Shown piece after piece: positions 17,590 to 26,271 of a DNA stretch of 64,000 bases. The first letter of the stretch is position 1, and each line of letters opens with the position of its first letter. The DNA comes from Neisseriaceae bacterium CLB008 (GTDB lineage Bacteria > Pseudomonadota > Gammaproteobacteria > Burkholderiales > Neisseriaceae). The DNA lies in the NCBI GenBank assembly GCA_041228285.1, contig CP166133.1:1893380-1957379 (forward strand). The letters run 5' to 3'. A program made the translations under genes and the position numbers. The notes beneath the pieces were generated by a model. It had not been told where the DNA came from and did not search any database. It was given only the letters and a program-made list of their open reading frames with translations.

Positions 17590-18984
17590 ATGATGCTCGA
17601 CCTCAAACAATGCCAACAGGCCAGACTCAGCCGAGACGCGCGCTTTGACGGCCAGTTTTTTATTGGGGTCCTCAGCACCGGCATCTACTGCCGCACCATC
17701 TGTCCTGCTCGCCAACCGCTAGAGAAAAACGTGGCCTACTTTCCCAGCGCTGCAGCCGCCGCAAATGCTGGCCTACGCCCTTGCCTACGCTGCCATCCAG
17801 ACAGTGCACCACAGTCAACGCGCTGGCAAGGCGCCACTGCGCGGCTACAGCAGGCGCTCGCCCTCATTCACCAAGGCTACCTCAATGACCACACCATCGC
17901 TGAATTGAGCGCTCACTTGGGCATTAGCCCACGCTACCTAAACAAGCTGTGCCAAAATCACCTTGGCGTTTCGGCCCAAGGCTATGCCTTATACCAAAAA
18001 TGTCTGTTTGCTAAACAGCTGCTGCATCAAACCCAGTTACCCATCAGCACCGTCGCCTACGCCAGCGGTTTTAACGACTTAAGCCATTTCAATCATCAAT
18101 TTAAAGCCCAACTTGGCCTAACCCCCAGTGCCTTACGCAAACAAAGCACGGCCCATACGGAATCAAGCTTAACGCTGTTTTTAAGCTATAGACCACCTTA
18201 TCACTGGACGGCCTTACATGACTTCTTACAAGCGCGCCTACTGCCGCCACTAGAATGGTTGAGCCCAGACAGCTATGGCCGCACCTTTACCTGGGCTGAC
18301 GCTCACGGCTACTTCAGCGCCACCCACCAAGCCGATAAAAATGGGTTCAGCGTCCAGCTCAGCTTAAGCGATCTACGTCATCTGGCCCCAGTAGTGCAAA
18401 ACATACGCAGAGTATTGGATCTAGATGCGGACACCACCATCATTGAAGCCCATTTACGCCAAGCCTGCCCGTCACTGCCGCTGACGCAAGGACTAAGGCT
18501 GCCTGGCGTGTGGTCCCTGTTTGAAGCCGGTATTCGCGCCATCTGTGGCCAGCAAGTCAGCATTAAAGCCGCCCATAATCTGGTCGGCCACATCGCCCAA
18601 CAATATGGGCCAGTAGTCCAGCTACCGCCGCAACTGAATCGAGCAACTGAGCCACACCACTATTTTCCAACGGCTCAGCAGCTAGCCAGCGCCGACTTTA
18701 ATACCTTAGCTACCACCCACAGCCGCAAAGACACCTTGCGCCGCTTTGTGGCCTTCAATCAAACCGAACCACGGCCAGATCCCAGCGACTGGCTCACCCT
18801 CAAAGGCATCGGCCCGTGGACGGTAGACTATGCCCTCATGCGCGGTACCAGCCACCCCGACATTTGGCTGGCCACCGACCTTGGCGTCAAAAAAAGCCTG
18901 GCCCAGCTTCCCCCGTTTGAATCTGGCTTGGCCGCACCTTGGCGCAGCTACCTCACCTTTCACCTATGGCAGATGACCCCATGA
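17590..18984 (+). CDS. Ada-type regulator fused to AlkA DNA glycosylase
   Basis: A 464-residue fusion. Residues 1-75 are an Ada N-terminal zinc domain with Cys34, Cys38, Cys65 and Cys68 in GIYCRTICPAR and RPCLRCHPD. Residues about 85-185 are an AraC-type helix-turn-helix (IAELSAHLGISPRYLNKLC). Residues about 190-464 are AlkA: the N-terminal AlkA domain, then the HhH motif LKGIGPWTVDYALM and the aspartate in ATDLGVKK. It would sense methyl phosphotriesters, activate repair genes and excise 3-methyladenine. It lacks the O6-methylguanine transferase domain of E. coli Ada; ogt overlaps its end by 4 nt and supplies it. Confidence 0.93.
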   Translation: MMLDLKQCQQARLSRDARFDGQFFIGVLSTGIYCRTICPARQPLEKNVAYFPSAAAAANAGLRPCLRCHPDSAPQSTRWQGATARLQQALALIHQGYLNDHTIAELSAHLGISPRYLNKLCQNHLGVSAQGYALYQKCLFAKQLLHQTQLPISTVAYASGFNDLSHFNHQFKAQLGLTPSALRKQSTAHTESSLTLFLSYRPPYHWTALHDFLQARLLPPLEWLSPDSYGRTFTWADAHGYFSATHQADKNGFSVQLSLSDLRHLAPVVQNIRRVLDLDADTTIIEAHLRQACPSLPLTQGLRLPGVWSLFEAGIRAICGQQVSIKAAHNLVGHIAQQYGPVVQLPPQLNRATEPHHYFPTAQQLASADFNTLATTHSRKDTLRRFVAFNQTEPRPDPSDWLTLKGIGPWTVDYALMRGTSHPDIWLATDLGVKKSLAQLPPFESGLAAPWRSYLTFHLWQMTP

Positions 18985-19451
18985 ACCTAGACTATTACTT
19001 ACCCCACCAAGCCGAACACCTCGGCCTCATCCGCATCCTCGCCAGCGAAAAAGGCCTATGCCGCGTCGACTTTGTCGAGGCCATGGCCGAGCCGGCCACG
19101 CCCAGCGACCTGACCGCCACCGCCTGCGCCCAACTGCATGCCTATTTTAATCACCGCTTGCAACACTTTACGCTACCGCTCGACATGGGCGGCACGGCCT
19201 TCCAACAACAGGTTTGGCAGGCACTACAAACCATTCCCTACGGGCATACCTGTAGTTATGCAGACGTGAGTCAACACATTCAGCGGCCCAAGGCCCAGCG
19301 GGCCGTCGGCGCAGCCAATGGCAAGAACCCCATCTCCATCATCGTGCCTTGCCACCGCGTCATCGGCAAAAGCGGTCAGCTCACCGGCTATTCAGGCGGG
19401 CTCAATATTAAAGCCTGGCTACTACAGCATGAACAGCAGATGATGGGCTAA
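18981..19451 (+). CDS. ogt: O6-methylguanine-DNA methyltransferase
   Basis: A 156-residue suicide alkyltransferase with the active-site motif IVPCHRVIG (acceptor Cys124). The DNA-binding helix-turn-helix is around YGHTCSYADVSQHIQRP, and the AVGAANGKNP block is present. The ATG overlaps the stop of the Ada-AlkA gene as ATGA, so the two are translationally coupled. A start at 18966 is also open. Together they form an adaptive-response operon against alkylation. Confidence 0.94.
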   Translation: MNLDYYLPHQAEHLGLIRILASEKGLCRVDFVEAMAEPATPSDLTATACAQLHAYFNHRLQHFTLPLDMGGTAFQQQVWQALQTIPYGHTCSYADVSQHIQRPKAQRAVGAANGKNPISIIVPCHRVIGKSGQLTGYSGGLNIKAWLLQHEQQMMG

Positions 19452-19465
19452 AACCAAACGTGCAC

Positions 19466-19489
19466 AAAAAAGCCGCCCCTAGGGCGGCT
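19466..19489 (-). terminator. Terminator of the RlmK-like gene
   Basis: AGCCGCCC-CTA-GGGCGGCT (19471-19489) is a perfect 8-bp stem. Read on the minus strand it is followed by a T6 run. It may also stop the convergent ogt transcript. Confidence 0.85.
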
Positions 19490-19511
19490 CAAATTAGCTT
19501 TTTAATAATGT

Positions 19512-20459
19512 TTATTTCTGATGCTGAATCAACCAACATTGATGAATGTTTTTATTACGGAAATCTTCTGGCACCGACACCCCCGACACATCAGTCACCA
19601 CATAGCGCTTGGCCACAGCATCATCCAGTTCAAAAGTACGCAAATTATTAGAAAAATACAGGCTACCCTGCTTATCCAATAACGTCATTGCACCATCAAT
19701 CAAGCCCACGTGATCGCGCTGAACGTCTAGGTCTGCCAACATTTTTTTGCTATTGGAAAAGCTAGGAGGATCCATCACAATCAAATCAAAGCGCTTACGC
19801 TCATAGCGTGCATTGTCTAAATACACAAACACATCCTCACGAATGATTTGGTGTTTTTCCAAGTCTAAACCGTTTAATTCAAAATTACGCTTAGTCCAAT
19901 TTAAATATGTATTAGATAAATCAACGGTCTCACTAGACGCCGCCCCACCTGTTGCCGCATACACGCTAAAGCTGCCAGTATACGCAAACAGGTTTAAAAA
20001 GCGCTTGCCTGCGGCCAAGTCGCCCACGCGTTTACGTGTGGGCCGATGATCAAGAAACAGGCCGGTGTCTAAATATTTCTCCAGATTCACCCAAAAGCGA
20101 CGGCCATGTTCATTGACGATAAAGTCTTCGCCCGCCAAGCCCGTTTTTTCATATTGATTAATGCCTTTTTGGCGCTGACGGGTTTTGATGGAAACAGCAG
20201 ACTCATCAAAGCCAGTCACAAAACAAATGCTATCGATCACGCCTTGCAACCAAACCTTATGATCATCCTCATGCATCAACCAACCGGTATCATATTCTTG
20301 CAGATGAATACGGTCCCCATAAATATCGACGGCAAAAGGGAATTGTGGCACATCTTTATCGTACAAGCGCCAAGCTTCAATGTCTTGGCGGCGCGCCCAT
20401 TTCATCAGGTGTTTGATGTTTTTACCCAATCGATTGGCAAAGGGACTGAAGTCAGTCAT
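19512..20459 (-). CDS. RlmK/RlmI-like class I SAM methyltransferase
   Basis: A 315-residue enzyme resembling the C-terminal RlmK half of RlmL or the core of RlmI. It has an N-terminal substrate domain (IEAWRLYDKDVPQFPFAVD, then GLFLDHRPTR) and a Rossmann domain with FLNLFAYTGSFSVYAA binding SAM and the catalytic IVMDPPSFSNSK motif. Such enzymes methylate 23S rRNA. The exact nucleotide (m7G2069 for RlmK, m5C for RlmI) is inference. It stands alone, without the RlmL half, as in several betaproteobacteria. Confidence 0.87.
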   Translation of the reverse strand: MTDFSPFANRLGKNIKHLMKWARRQDIEAWRLYDKDVPQFPFAVDIYGDRIHLQEYDTGWLMHEDDHKVWLQGVIDSICFVTGFDESAVSIKTRQRQKGINQYEKTGLAGEDFIVNEHGRRFWVNLEKYLDTGLFLDHRPTRKRVGDLAAGKRFLNLFAYTGSFSVYAATGGAASSETVDLSNTYLNWTKRNFELNGLDLEKHQIIREDVFVYLDNARYERKRFDLIVMDPPSFSNSKKMLADLDVQRDHVGLIDGAMTLLDKQGSLYFSNNLRTFELDDAVAKRYVVTDVSGVSVPEDFRNKNIHQCWLIQHQK

Positions 20460-20844
20460 GGTTCACACTTCGGTTTCTTACAGTCAATAATGGCGTCATT
20501 TTACACGAAATCACCATTTTATAGGGCTTTTTCAATAAAGCGGTTGCGGTTTCCTATGATGGCTTGTACAATGCCGATTCTTTACTTCTTTATGAAGCCA
20601 TCGTCTTCAACCTTGTGCTAGCCGCCAGTCAACGTGATTTCTCATTAAAAATCAGTTATTTATGCTTGCCGTATAGGTTTTTGGTTGTCGCCGATGTAGT
20701 TAACGCAGAAGCCGCTCATTGAAAAAATGGCTTCTCAGGCAAAACCAAGCTTGAAACCTATGCCGTCACTGAATCCCATTCAGTGCGCTTTTGGTGCCTA
20801 ATTCTGGGCCAAAGCCAGTGTTTTGCTGAATTTTTAGGATCACT
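20460..20844 (+). promoter_or_regulatory. Long leader region of rhlE
   Basis: This 385-nt space has no supported ORF. Its right part holds local complementarities such as GGTTTTTGGTT (20681 region) with AACCAAGC (20755 region), and GAAGCC with GGCTTC near 20709-20734. Cold-shock helicase genes often have long structured leaders, so this may be one. TAGGAT near 20840 serves as ribosome-binding site. Confidence 0.35.
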
Positions 20845-22215
20845 ATGACCATTTCATTTGCCGATTTAAAACTCAGCGCCCCTATTGCCACAGCACTTGC
20901 CGATGCAGGCTACACCAGCCCTACCCCCGTACAATTACAATCGATTCCTGCCGCCTTAGACGGCAAAGACCTATTGGTTTCAGCGCAAACCGGTAGTGGT
21001 AAAACCGCAGCTTTCTTGCTGCCCTCTTTAGAAAAAGTCATCCAAAAAAGCACCAAGCCTGGTAAAGGCCCTCGCGTATTGGTTTTAACCCCAACCCGCG
21101 AATTGGCACAACAGGTTGAAGAAAACGCTAAAGTTTATGGCCAAAACATGCGTTGGTTGCGCACCGTTACCCTAGTGGGCGGTACTTCTTTTGGCTACCA
21201 AACCCGTAGCTTGAGCCGTCCTATCGACGTCATCGTGGCCACTCCTGGTCGCCTAATGGACCACATGCGTCAAGGCCGCATTGACTTCAGTCGTCTAGAA
21301 GTATTGATTTTGGACGAAGCTGACCGCATGTTGGACATGGGTTTCATCGAAGACATCGAAACCATCGTGGCCGCTACGCCTAAAGAGCGCCAAACCCTAT
21401 TGTTCTCTGCCACACTAGACGGCACTGTCGGTAAATTAGCTGCGCGCTTGACCACCGACCCAGTACGCATTGAAGTAGAGCGCGTGCAAGAAGAAAGCAA
21501 AATTGAAGAACAGTTGATGTACTGCGATGACTTCCGTCACAAAGACCGCATCATGGACCACATTTTGCGCGACACCAACATCGACCAATGCGTGATCTTT
21601 ACCGCAACCAAAGCCTTCAGTGAACAATTGGCCGACGACCTATACGAAAAAGGTTATGCCGCAGCCTGCTTACACGGTGACATGCCGCAAAACTGGCGTA
21701 ACCGCACCCTAAATGACTTACGCACTGGCCGCATCAAAATCTTGGTGGCCACCGACGTCGCAGCCCGTGGCATTGACGTACCCACCATCACCCACGTAAT
21801 CAACTACGACTTGCCCAAACAAGCCGAAGACTACGTACACCGTATTGGCCGTACCGGCCGCGCAGGCCGCAGCGGCATTGCCATCTCTTTTGCTGAAGTA
21901 AAAGAGTATATGAAGGTCAGCAAAATCGAACGCTACCTAAACCGCAAACTGCCTGAAGCCGTCATTGAAGGCATGGAGCCAACCCGTCGCAAACCAAAAC
22001 CATCAGCAGGTTCTGGCCGTCGCGGTGGCAACAGCAGCTTTGGTGATCGTCGTCGCAGCGGTGGCGCACCAGGTACTGGCGGCAAGCCATCTTTTGGTGA
22101 AAAACGCTACGGCGGCCGCGGCAATGCTGGCGGCAGTGGTCGTCCACGCAGCGGTGGTACCGGCACCGGCGCCCCTCGTGGCCGCAGTCGCTCTAGCGGC
22201 AGCAGCCAAGGCTAA
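20845..22215 (+). CDS. rhlE: DEAD-box RNA helicase, RhlE type
   Basis: A 456-residue ATP-dependent RNA helicase. The Q motif is near YTSPTPVQLQSIP, Walker A is AQTGSGKT (about residues 47-54), motif II is DEAD (about 156-159), motif III is FSAT, and motif VI is HRIGRTGRAGR. The last 70 residues are rich in Gly, Arg and Ser and basic, an RNA-binding tail. Members remodel ribosomal RNA precursors and assist RNA decay, often in the cold. It has its own terminator. Confidence 0.94.
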   Translation: MTISFADLKLSAPIATALADAGYTSPTPVQLQSIPAALDGKDLLVSAQTGSGKTAAFLLPSLEKVIQKSTKPGKGPRVLVLTPTRELAQQVEENAKVYGQNMRWLRTVTLVGGTSFGYQTRSLSRPIDVIVATPGRLMDHMRQGRIDFSRLEVLILDEADRMLDMGFIEDIETIVAATPKERQTLLFSATLDGTVGKLAARLTTDPVRIEVERVQEESKIEEQLMYCDDFRHKDRIMDHILRDTNIDQCVIFTATKAFSEQLADDLYEKGYAAACLHGDMPQNWRNRTLNDLRTGRIKILVATDVAARGIDVPTITHVINYDLPKQAEDYVHRIGRTGRAGRSGIAISFAEVKEYMKVSKIERYLNRKLPEAVIEGMEPTRRKPKPSAGSGRRGGNSSFGDRRRSGGAPGTGGKPSFGEKRYGGRGNAGGSGRPRSGGTGTGAPRGRSRSSGSSQG

Positions 22216-22231
22216 GCCATTCGCTTAAGCG

Positions 22232-22260
22232 AAAAGCCGCATCTTCTTGATGCGGCTTTT
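22232..22260 (+). terminator. Terminator of rhlE
   Basis: AAAAGCCGCATC and GATGCGGCTTTT (22232-22243 and 22249-22260) form a 12-bp stem followed by T-rich sequence. It overlaps an upstream extension of the argO frame, which supports the later argO start. Confidence 0.92.
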
Positions 22261-22303
22261 TTTATGCGCCATAATAGCCCTCCCCACTACGGCCCCTGTA
22301 CCC

Positions 22304-22903
22304 ATGAACACCTTCATCACGGCTTTTTTACTGTCGCTCTCGTTGATCTTTGCCATCGGCGCCCAAAATGCCTTTATCTTACGCCAAGGCTTAAAAAAAG
22401 AGCATGTGTTTTGGGTGTGCCTGGTTTGTGCCTTATCCGATTTCATTCTGATCAGTGCCGGCGTCTTAGGCTTTGGTAGGCTCGTGAGCACCTTACCTAG
22501 CTTAGAAGCCATTATGCGTCTCGCTGGCGGCCTATTTCTTACCGCCTATGGCCTGCGCAACCTCTATGGCGGATTCAAACACCACAACAGCCTCAACCCC
22601 AGTAACACCCCCAGCACTAGCCGCCGCAGCGCCATCCTAACCTGCTTGGCGCTCACCTGGCTCAATCCTCATGTGTATTTAGACACACTCGTTTTGATCG
22701 GCTCGTTCTCAACCCAATACGCTGCCGAACAACCTCAATTCATCGCCGGCGCCCTCACCGCCTCAGTCTCATTCTTTTTCGCTCTCGGCTATGGCGCCCG
22801 CTTGCTGCGCCCCATTTTCGCCAAACCCCGCGCATGGCAAGTACTGGACATCAGCATAGGCCTATTGATGCTTGGGCTAGCCTATGTGTTGTGCTTTAGC
22901 TAA
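22304..22903 (+). CDS. argO: LysE/ArgO-family amino-acid exporter
   Basis: A 199-residue inner-membrane protein with about six helices. The LysE family start FLLSLSLIFAIGAQNAFILRQGLKKEH and the LTWLNPHVYLDTLVLIGS segment match ArgO/LysE, which export arginine or lysine. The ATG at 22304 is chosen because upstream sequence is occupied by the rhlE terminator. No LysG/ArgP regulator is adjacent. Substrate choice between arginine and lysine is not certain. Confidence 0.9.
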   Translation: MNTFITAFLLSLSLIFAIGAQNAFILRQGLKKEHVFWVCLVCALSDFILISAGVLGFGRLVSTLPSLEAIMRLAGGLFLTAYGLRNLYGGFKHHNSLNPSNTPSTSRRSAILTCLALTWLNPHVYLDTLVLIGSFSTQYAAEQPQFIAGALTASVSFFFALGYGARLLRPIFAKPRAWQVLDISIGLLMLGLAYVLCFS

Positions 22904-23072
22904 TGGCCATCAAAATAGCCGTTTATTAGCTTCCTGCCCATCATTGATGGCAACAGCGACTTCATTACATCCCAATTGGCAGAACACTTTAATGACAAAA
23001 CCATGAAACTTTAAGCAGAAAACCCTAAGTTTCCTTTATTAGACACACCATCCACCGCCCATTTCAAATAAT

Positions 23073-23172
23073 TTGCAAATTTTATTTTGAATTTGATATA
23101 CTTACTGCAACATTTACAGTTAATCCATTTTGGATAACAAAAAGCCCAAACAGCACGAACTGTATGGGTTTT
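23073..23172 (+). ncRNA. Possible very short transcription unit
   Basis: In the 424-nt space before the glycosyltransferase gene, TTGCAA (23073-23078), an 18-nt spacer and TATACT (23097-23102) form a good promoter. About 60 nt later comes a hairpin ending in a T-rich run (AAAAAGCCCAAACAG with CTGTATGGGTTTT, 23139-23172). A small inner hairpin ATCCA-TGGAT lies between. No ORF fits. It may be a small RNA or a remnant. Confidence 0.35.
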
Positions 23173-23327
23173 ATTTTATTCACCCACCTAAAAAAAGGGC
23201 CACTCGGAGCTAAATTTTATTATTAAAAACACAATAAATTTCATTTACATATAAAACCGCAGTCTAAAAAAGCATATAAAACCTGCACCAAACAGCCGTA
23301 AAAACACCCTAAAGGGGCATAAGTATC

Positions 23328-24437
23328 GTGAAAATAGGATTTTTATTACTTCAAAATCATGGTGGCATCGGTGGCACAGAACAAGTGCTGATTGATATTT
23401 GTCACGGCTTCGAACAAAAAGGGATTGAGTCACACATTTATTTTACTCATCAGCCACAGCATGTCGAGTTTTCTCGCCAGTTTAAGCATACAAACAGCTA
23501 CCCCGTGCCGAGATTATTACGAGATAAGCATCCATTACGGCCTCGTTTTTTATTCAAGTATTTTTTTAAAAGAAACACGATTGAACTATTCAATAAAATA
23601 AAAGAAGATAAGCTAGATGCCGTTTTAGTATTGGATTTAGACAGCTCATTTTTGCAACATCACGCCCTGATTACGGACTTGAAACAATCAACCCATATCC
23701 CCATTATTGCATGGCCTCATGGCTCCATTAAGCAAATGCTTAAACAACAACAAGATTTTTTTCAAAAAATGCAGATTTTTGATGCTATTTTTGCTATTAG
23801 TGATGGGCTTAGCAAAGAAATGAATCAACTGGGCTTAAAAAACATTACAACCGTTTATAACCCTATTACACAAGCCCCCATCATTAAGCGAAATATTAAA
23901 AAATTGCTTTATATCGGTAGAATAGATGACAATAAAAGGGTGTATGAATTAGTCCAGCTGGTCAGCCGATTGGATGACGCTGAATGGACATTAGATATCA
24001 TTGGCTCAACGGGTAAAAAAGAACAAGACAAGCAGTTTTCTCAGTTTATAAACAAATACAATACACGACAACAAATTGTATTTCATGGCTGGAAAAAAGA
24101 CCCTTGGTCTCAGGTTGAAGAAGCTGGTATTTTATTATTGAATTCAAAGTCTGAGGGTTTTGCTTTGGTATTGGCTGAGGCGATGACTCGTGGTATTCCA
24201 TGCATTTCTAGCAATTGCCCGGTTGGTCCTGCTGATATTATTCATTCAGGCCATAATGGCTGGTTATTTGATCCTGATAATGAAGATGAGTTATTAACTA
24301 TTCTAAATAGTATTCTTAATGGGTCTTTAGCATTGCCTGCTGCAAAAGAAATACAAAATAGTGTCCAAAAATTTGAATACTCAAACGTCGTAAATAGATT
24401 CATACAGGCATTAGAACACACAATACAACGTCAATAA
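23328..24437 (+). CDS. Glycosyltransferase family 4 (LPS/LOS type)
   Basis: A 369-residue cytoplasmic GT-B enzyme. The N-terminal part starts MKIGFLLLQNHGGIGGTEQ, the acceptor-side loop of GT4 enzymes. The C-terminal nucleotide-sugar domain has LLYIGRIDDNKR and the EX7E motif within SEGFALVLAEAM. It resembles galactosyl- or glucosyltransferases that extend the LPS core. It starts with GTG. The gene is more AT-rich than its left neighbours and stands alone, so it is probably acquired. A terminator follows directly. Confidence 0.85.
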   Translation: MKIGFLLLQNHGGIGGTEQVLIDICHGFEQKGIESHIYFTHQPQHVEFSRQFKHTNSYPVPRLLRDKHPLRPRFLFKYFFKRNTIELFNKIKEDKLDAVLVLDLDSSFLQHHALITDLKQSTHIPIIAWPHGSIKQMLKQQQDFFQKMQIFDAIFAISDGLSKEMNQLGLKNITTVYNPITQAPIIKRNIKKLLYIGRIDDNKRVYELVQLVSRLDDAEWTLDIIGSTGKKEQDKQFSQFINKYNTRQQIVFHGWKKDPWSQVEEAGILLLNSKSEGFALVLAEAMTRGIPCISSNCPVGPADIIHSGHNGWLFDPDNEDELLTILNSILNGSLALPAAKEIQNSVQKFEYSNVVNRFIQALEHTIQRQ

Positions 24438-24455
24438 TGGTTATCTTGAAGTACA

Positions 24456-24486
24456 GTTCTACCCCATCATTTAGATGGGGTAGGAC
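24456..24486 (+). terminator. Terminator of the glycosyltransferase gene
   Basis: CTACCCCATC (24459-24468) pairs perfectly with GATGGGGTAG (24474-24483). Three further pairs, including a G-U, extend the stem. The following T-run is weak. Confidence 0.7.
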
Positions 24487-24735
24487 ATTATCTCATCTAA
24501 AACTAGCCTCTTTTTAAATCCAACGCAACACAATTAAGCAGGCCTGATCGACTGCTAATCCCATCATCGGCAAATACCCTATCACCTAAAAATACAGGCC
24601 CAAGCCCTTGCCATGAAACGAAGCATCACTGCACCTGATTCTGTGTATTAATATCCCAAAGTTACAATAAACCGGTGTAATGACCCAGAGAATAGCTGCA
24701 CATGATATTGTGTATTTAATTATTCAGGAGTCATT

Positions 24736-24933
24736 ATGAGCAACGAATCAGAAATTCAGCGTTGGACCGCCAAGCGTAAAGCTGAACTCGTCAAAGAAAT
24801 CATCAAGGGCAAGACCAACATTGCCGAGGCGGCACGCACCCACGACCTTACCCCTGCAGCAGTGAAGAAGCTGGATAAAATGCATGCTGCCTACGGCGAA
24901 GCAATGCTGCAAATTCTATTCTTAAAAAAGTGA
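24736..24933 (+). pseudogene. IS3-family OrfA remnant
   Basis: A 65-residue frame with the start of an IS3-type OrfA helix-turn-helix: EIQRWTAKRKAELVKEIIKG and NIAEAARTHDLTPAAVKKL. The normal C-terminal leucine-zipper region is missing or deleted, because the frame jumps to a short end (AYGEAMLQILFLKK). Confidence 0.75.
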
Positions 24934-24984
24934 TAGAGCCATCTTGGCCAAACCCCAAACCGAAAATCAATTCAAACGTCTATC

Positions 24985-25790
24985 GACGAGATGGCCTCTG
25001 AAGGCTTTAAAGTGACGGTTTCGTAAGCCTGTCTATGGTCTGGCTTACCCAGACGTAGTTTCTACTACGAAAAGGTCAAGAAGCAGCCTAAAATCAATCA
25101 GTGGCTGGCTGCGAGAATCAAGCAGACCATTGAGGCATTGCCTTAAGCCGGCTATCGTACTGTTGCCTTCTTATTGGGTGAAAAGATGGACGGTACAGCG
25201 GATCATGAAGCTAAAACATTGGCAGTGTCGGCAGCGAAAAATAGGCTTTAGACCGAGGGTGCCCAGTAGCGTATCTGAGGCATTCACCCCTAATGAACGC
25301 TGGTCAACAGACATTGTTAGAGTTTGGTGTGGTGATCAGGATCGTTGGGCAGCTTTAACCTTAGTCATGGATTGCCATACTAGAGAATTACTGGGTTGGA
25401 GTTTAAGAAAAAACGGCAATGCCAAGTCTGCCGTAGCCGCCTTAGAATACGCCTTATTAAATCGTTATGGCATATTAGGCCAGGCCACGGTTGGCTTAAC
25501 TCTTCGCAGCGATAATGGCTTGGTATTTACTTCTAGGCTCTACACCACCATGGCCTATCAGTATAGTCTGGCCCAAGAGTTTATACGTCCGCATACGCCA
25601 CAGCAAAACGGCATGGTTGAACGGCTTATTCGAACGGTCAAAGAGTAATGCTCGTGGCTACATAACTTTGAGTCACTCAGTGCTGCTAGGCTAGCCCTGG
25701 GCCGCTGGTTTTAATTCTATAACCATGGCGGCCGCATCAGGCTTTAAAGATAAAAACCCCTACCGAAGCGTATGCTTTAGCAGCTTAAGT
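24985..25790 (+). pseudogene. IS3-family OrfB (DDE transposase) remnant
   Basis: Coding traces in several frames. Around 25000-25160 is a degraded N-terminal part with FYYEKVKKQPKINQWLAARI. From 25290 to 25648 the integrase core is intact, with ERWSTDIVRVW (first Asp), RSDNGLVF (second Asp) and QQNGMVERLIRTVKE (Glu). A stop at 25646 is followed by WLHNFESLSAARLALGRW in a continuing frame. The enzyme cannot be produced complete. Confidence 0.8.
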
Positions 25791-25878
25791 TATGCAGAAA
25801 CCGCTGGGTCATTGCATAATAGGGCCCCAAAATAACCAATCACACACTGATTCAATAAATTATCATTATTATAGGAGC

Positions 25879-26271
25879 CTATAAAAAGATATCTTGAATT
25901 CCCACTTTAACCTCAGGATAAATAACGATAACAACACCATTTTCAATATCCCAATCACAATCTAGTAATAACCCAAAGTCACCATTTCTCTTAAAGAGTA
26001 ATGTCTTTGGAGTAGCGGTGCCAGTGGGCACGCCACCACTATGCATATATTTCGTTAGGTTTTCAAAAATAAGTCCTTCAAAATATTCCTGTTTTTCCAT
26101 AAAAAGTTGATATGATTTCTTCTGCTCATCAGTAACAACTTCATTTTCAGAATATGCATCAAATACGCATTGAATTACATATTTTTTTGAGTTTATATTA
26201 AGCCCAAGTGCCTTAGTCCACCCGTAAAAAAAAGACAATTCGCCCAACCGCTCATCGTGATAACTCATCAT
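25879..26271 (-). CDS. DUF6985-like candidate immunity protein
   Basis: A 130-residue soluble protein, last gene of the dynamin-HerA-nuclease operon. Its C-terminal part, KTLLFKRNGDFGLLLDCDWD then NGVVIVIYPEVKVGIQDIFL, has the strand pattern of DUF6985, a domain common in immunity proteins beside polymorphic nuclease toxins. Its start codon overlaps the HNH gene stop by 1 nt (TAATG), so they are translated together in the usual toxin-immunity order. Neutralisation of the HNH protein is inferred from position and fold. A second ATG lies one codon later. Confidence 0.7.
   Translation of the reverse strand: MMSYHDERLGELSFFYGWTKALGLNINSKKYVIQCVFDAYSENEVVTDEQKKSYQLFMEKQEYFEGLIFENLTKYMHSGGVPTGTATPKTLLFKRNGDFGLLLDCDWDIENGVVIVIYPEVKVGIQDIFL

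Larger units (their letters stand above)
24676..25816 (+). mobile_element. Decayed IS3-family insertion sequence
   Basis: Terminal inverted repeats are visible: TGTAATGACCCAGAG at the left (24676-24690) and TGCAATGACCCAGCG as the complement of the right end (25802-25816). Inside lie remnants of both IS3 reading frames on the plus strand, broken by stops and frameshifts. The length, about 1.14 kb, is slightly short for the family. No target-site duplication is recognisable. An imperfect repeat of a CTGCACcTGATtcTGTGTATT-like stretch occurs at 24631 and 24697. Confidence 0.75.

Noticed and set aside
25850-25885. Terminator after the immunity gene
   Set aside because: ATAGG-CT-CCTAT is a short, weak stem without a T-run in the right place.
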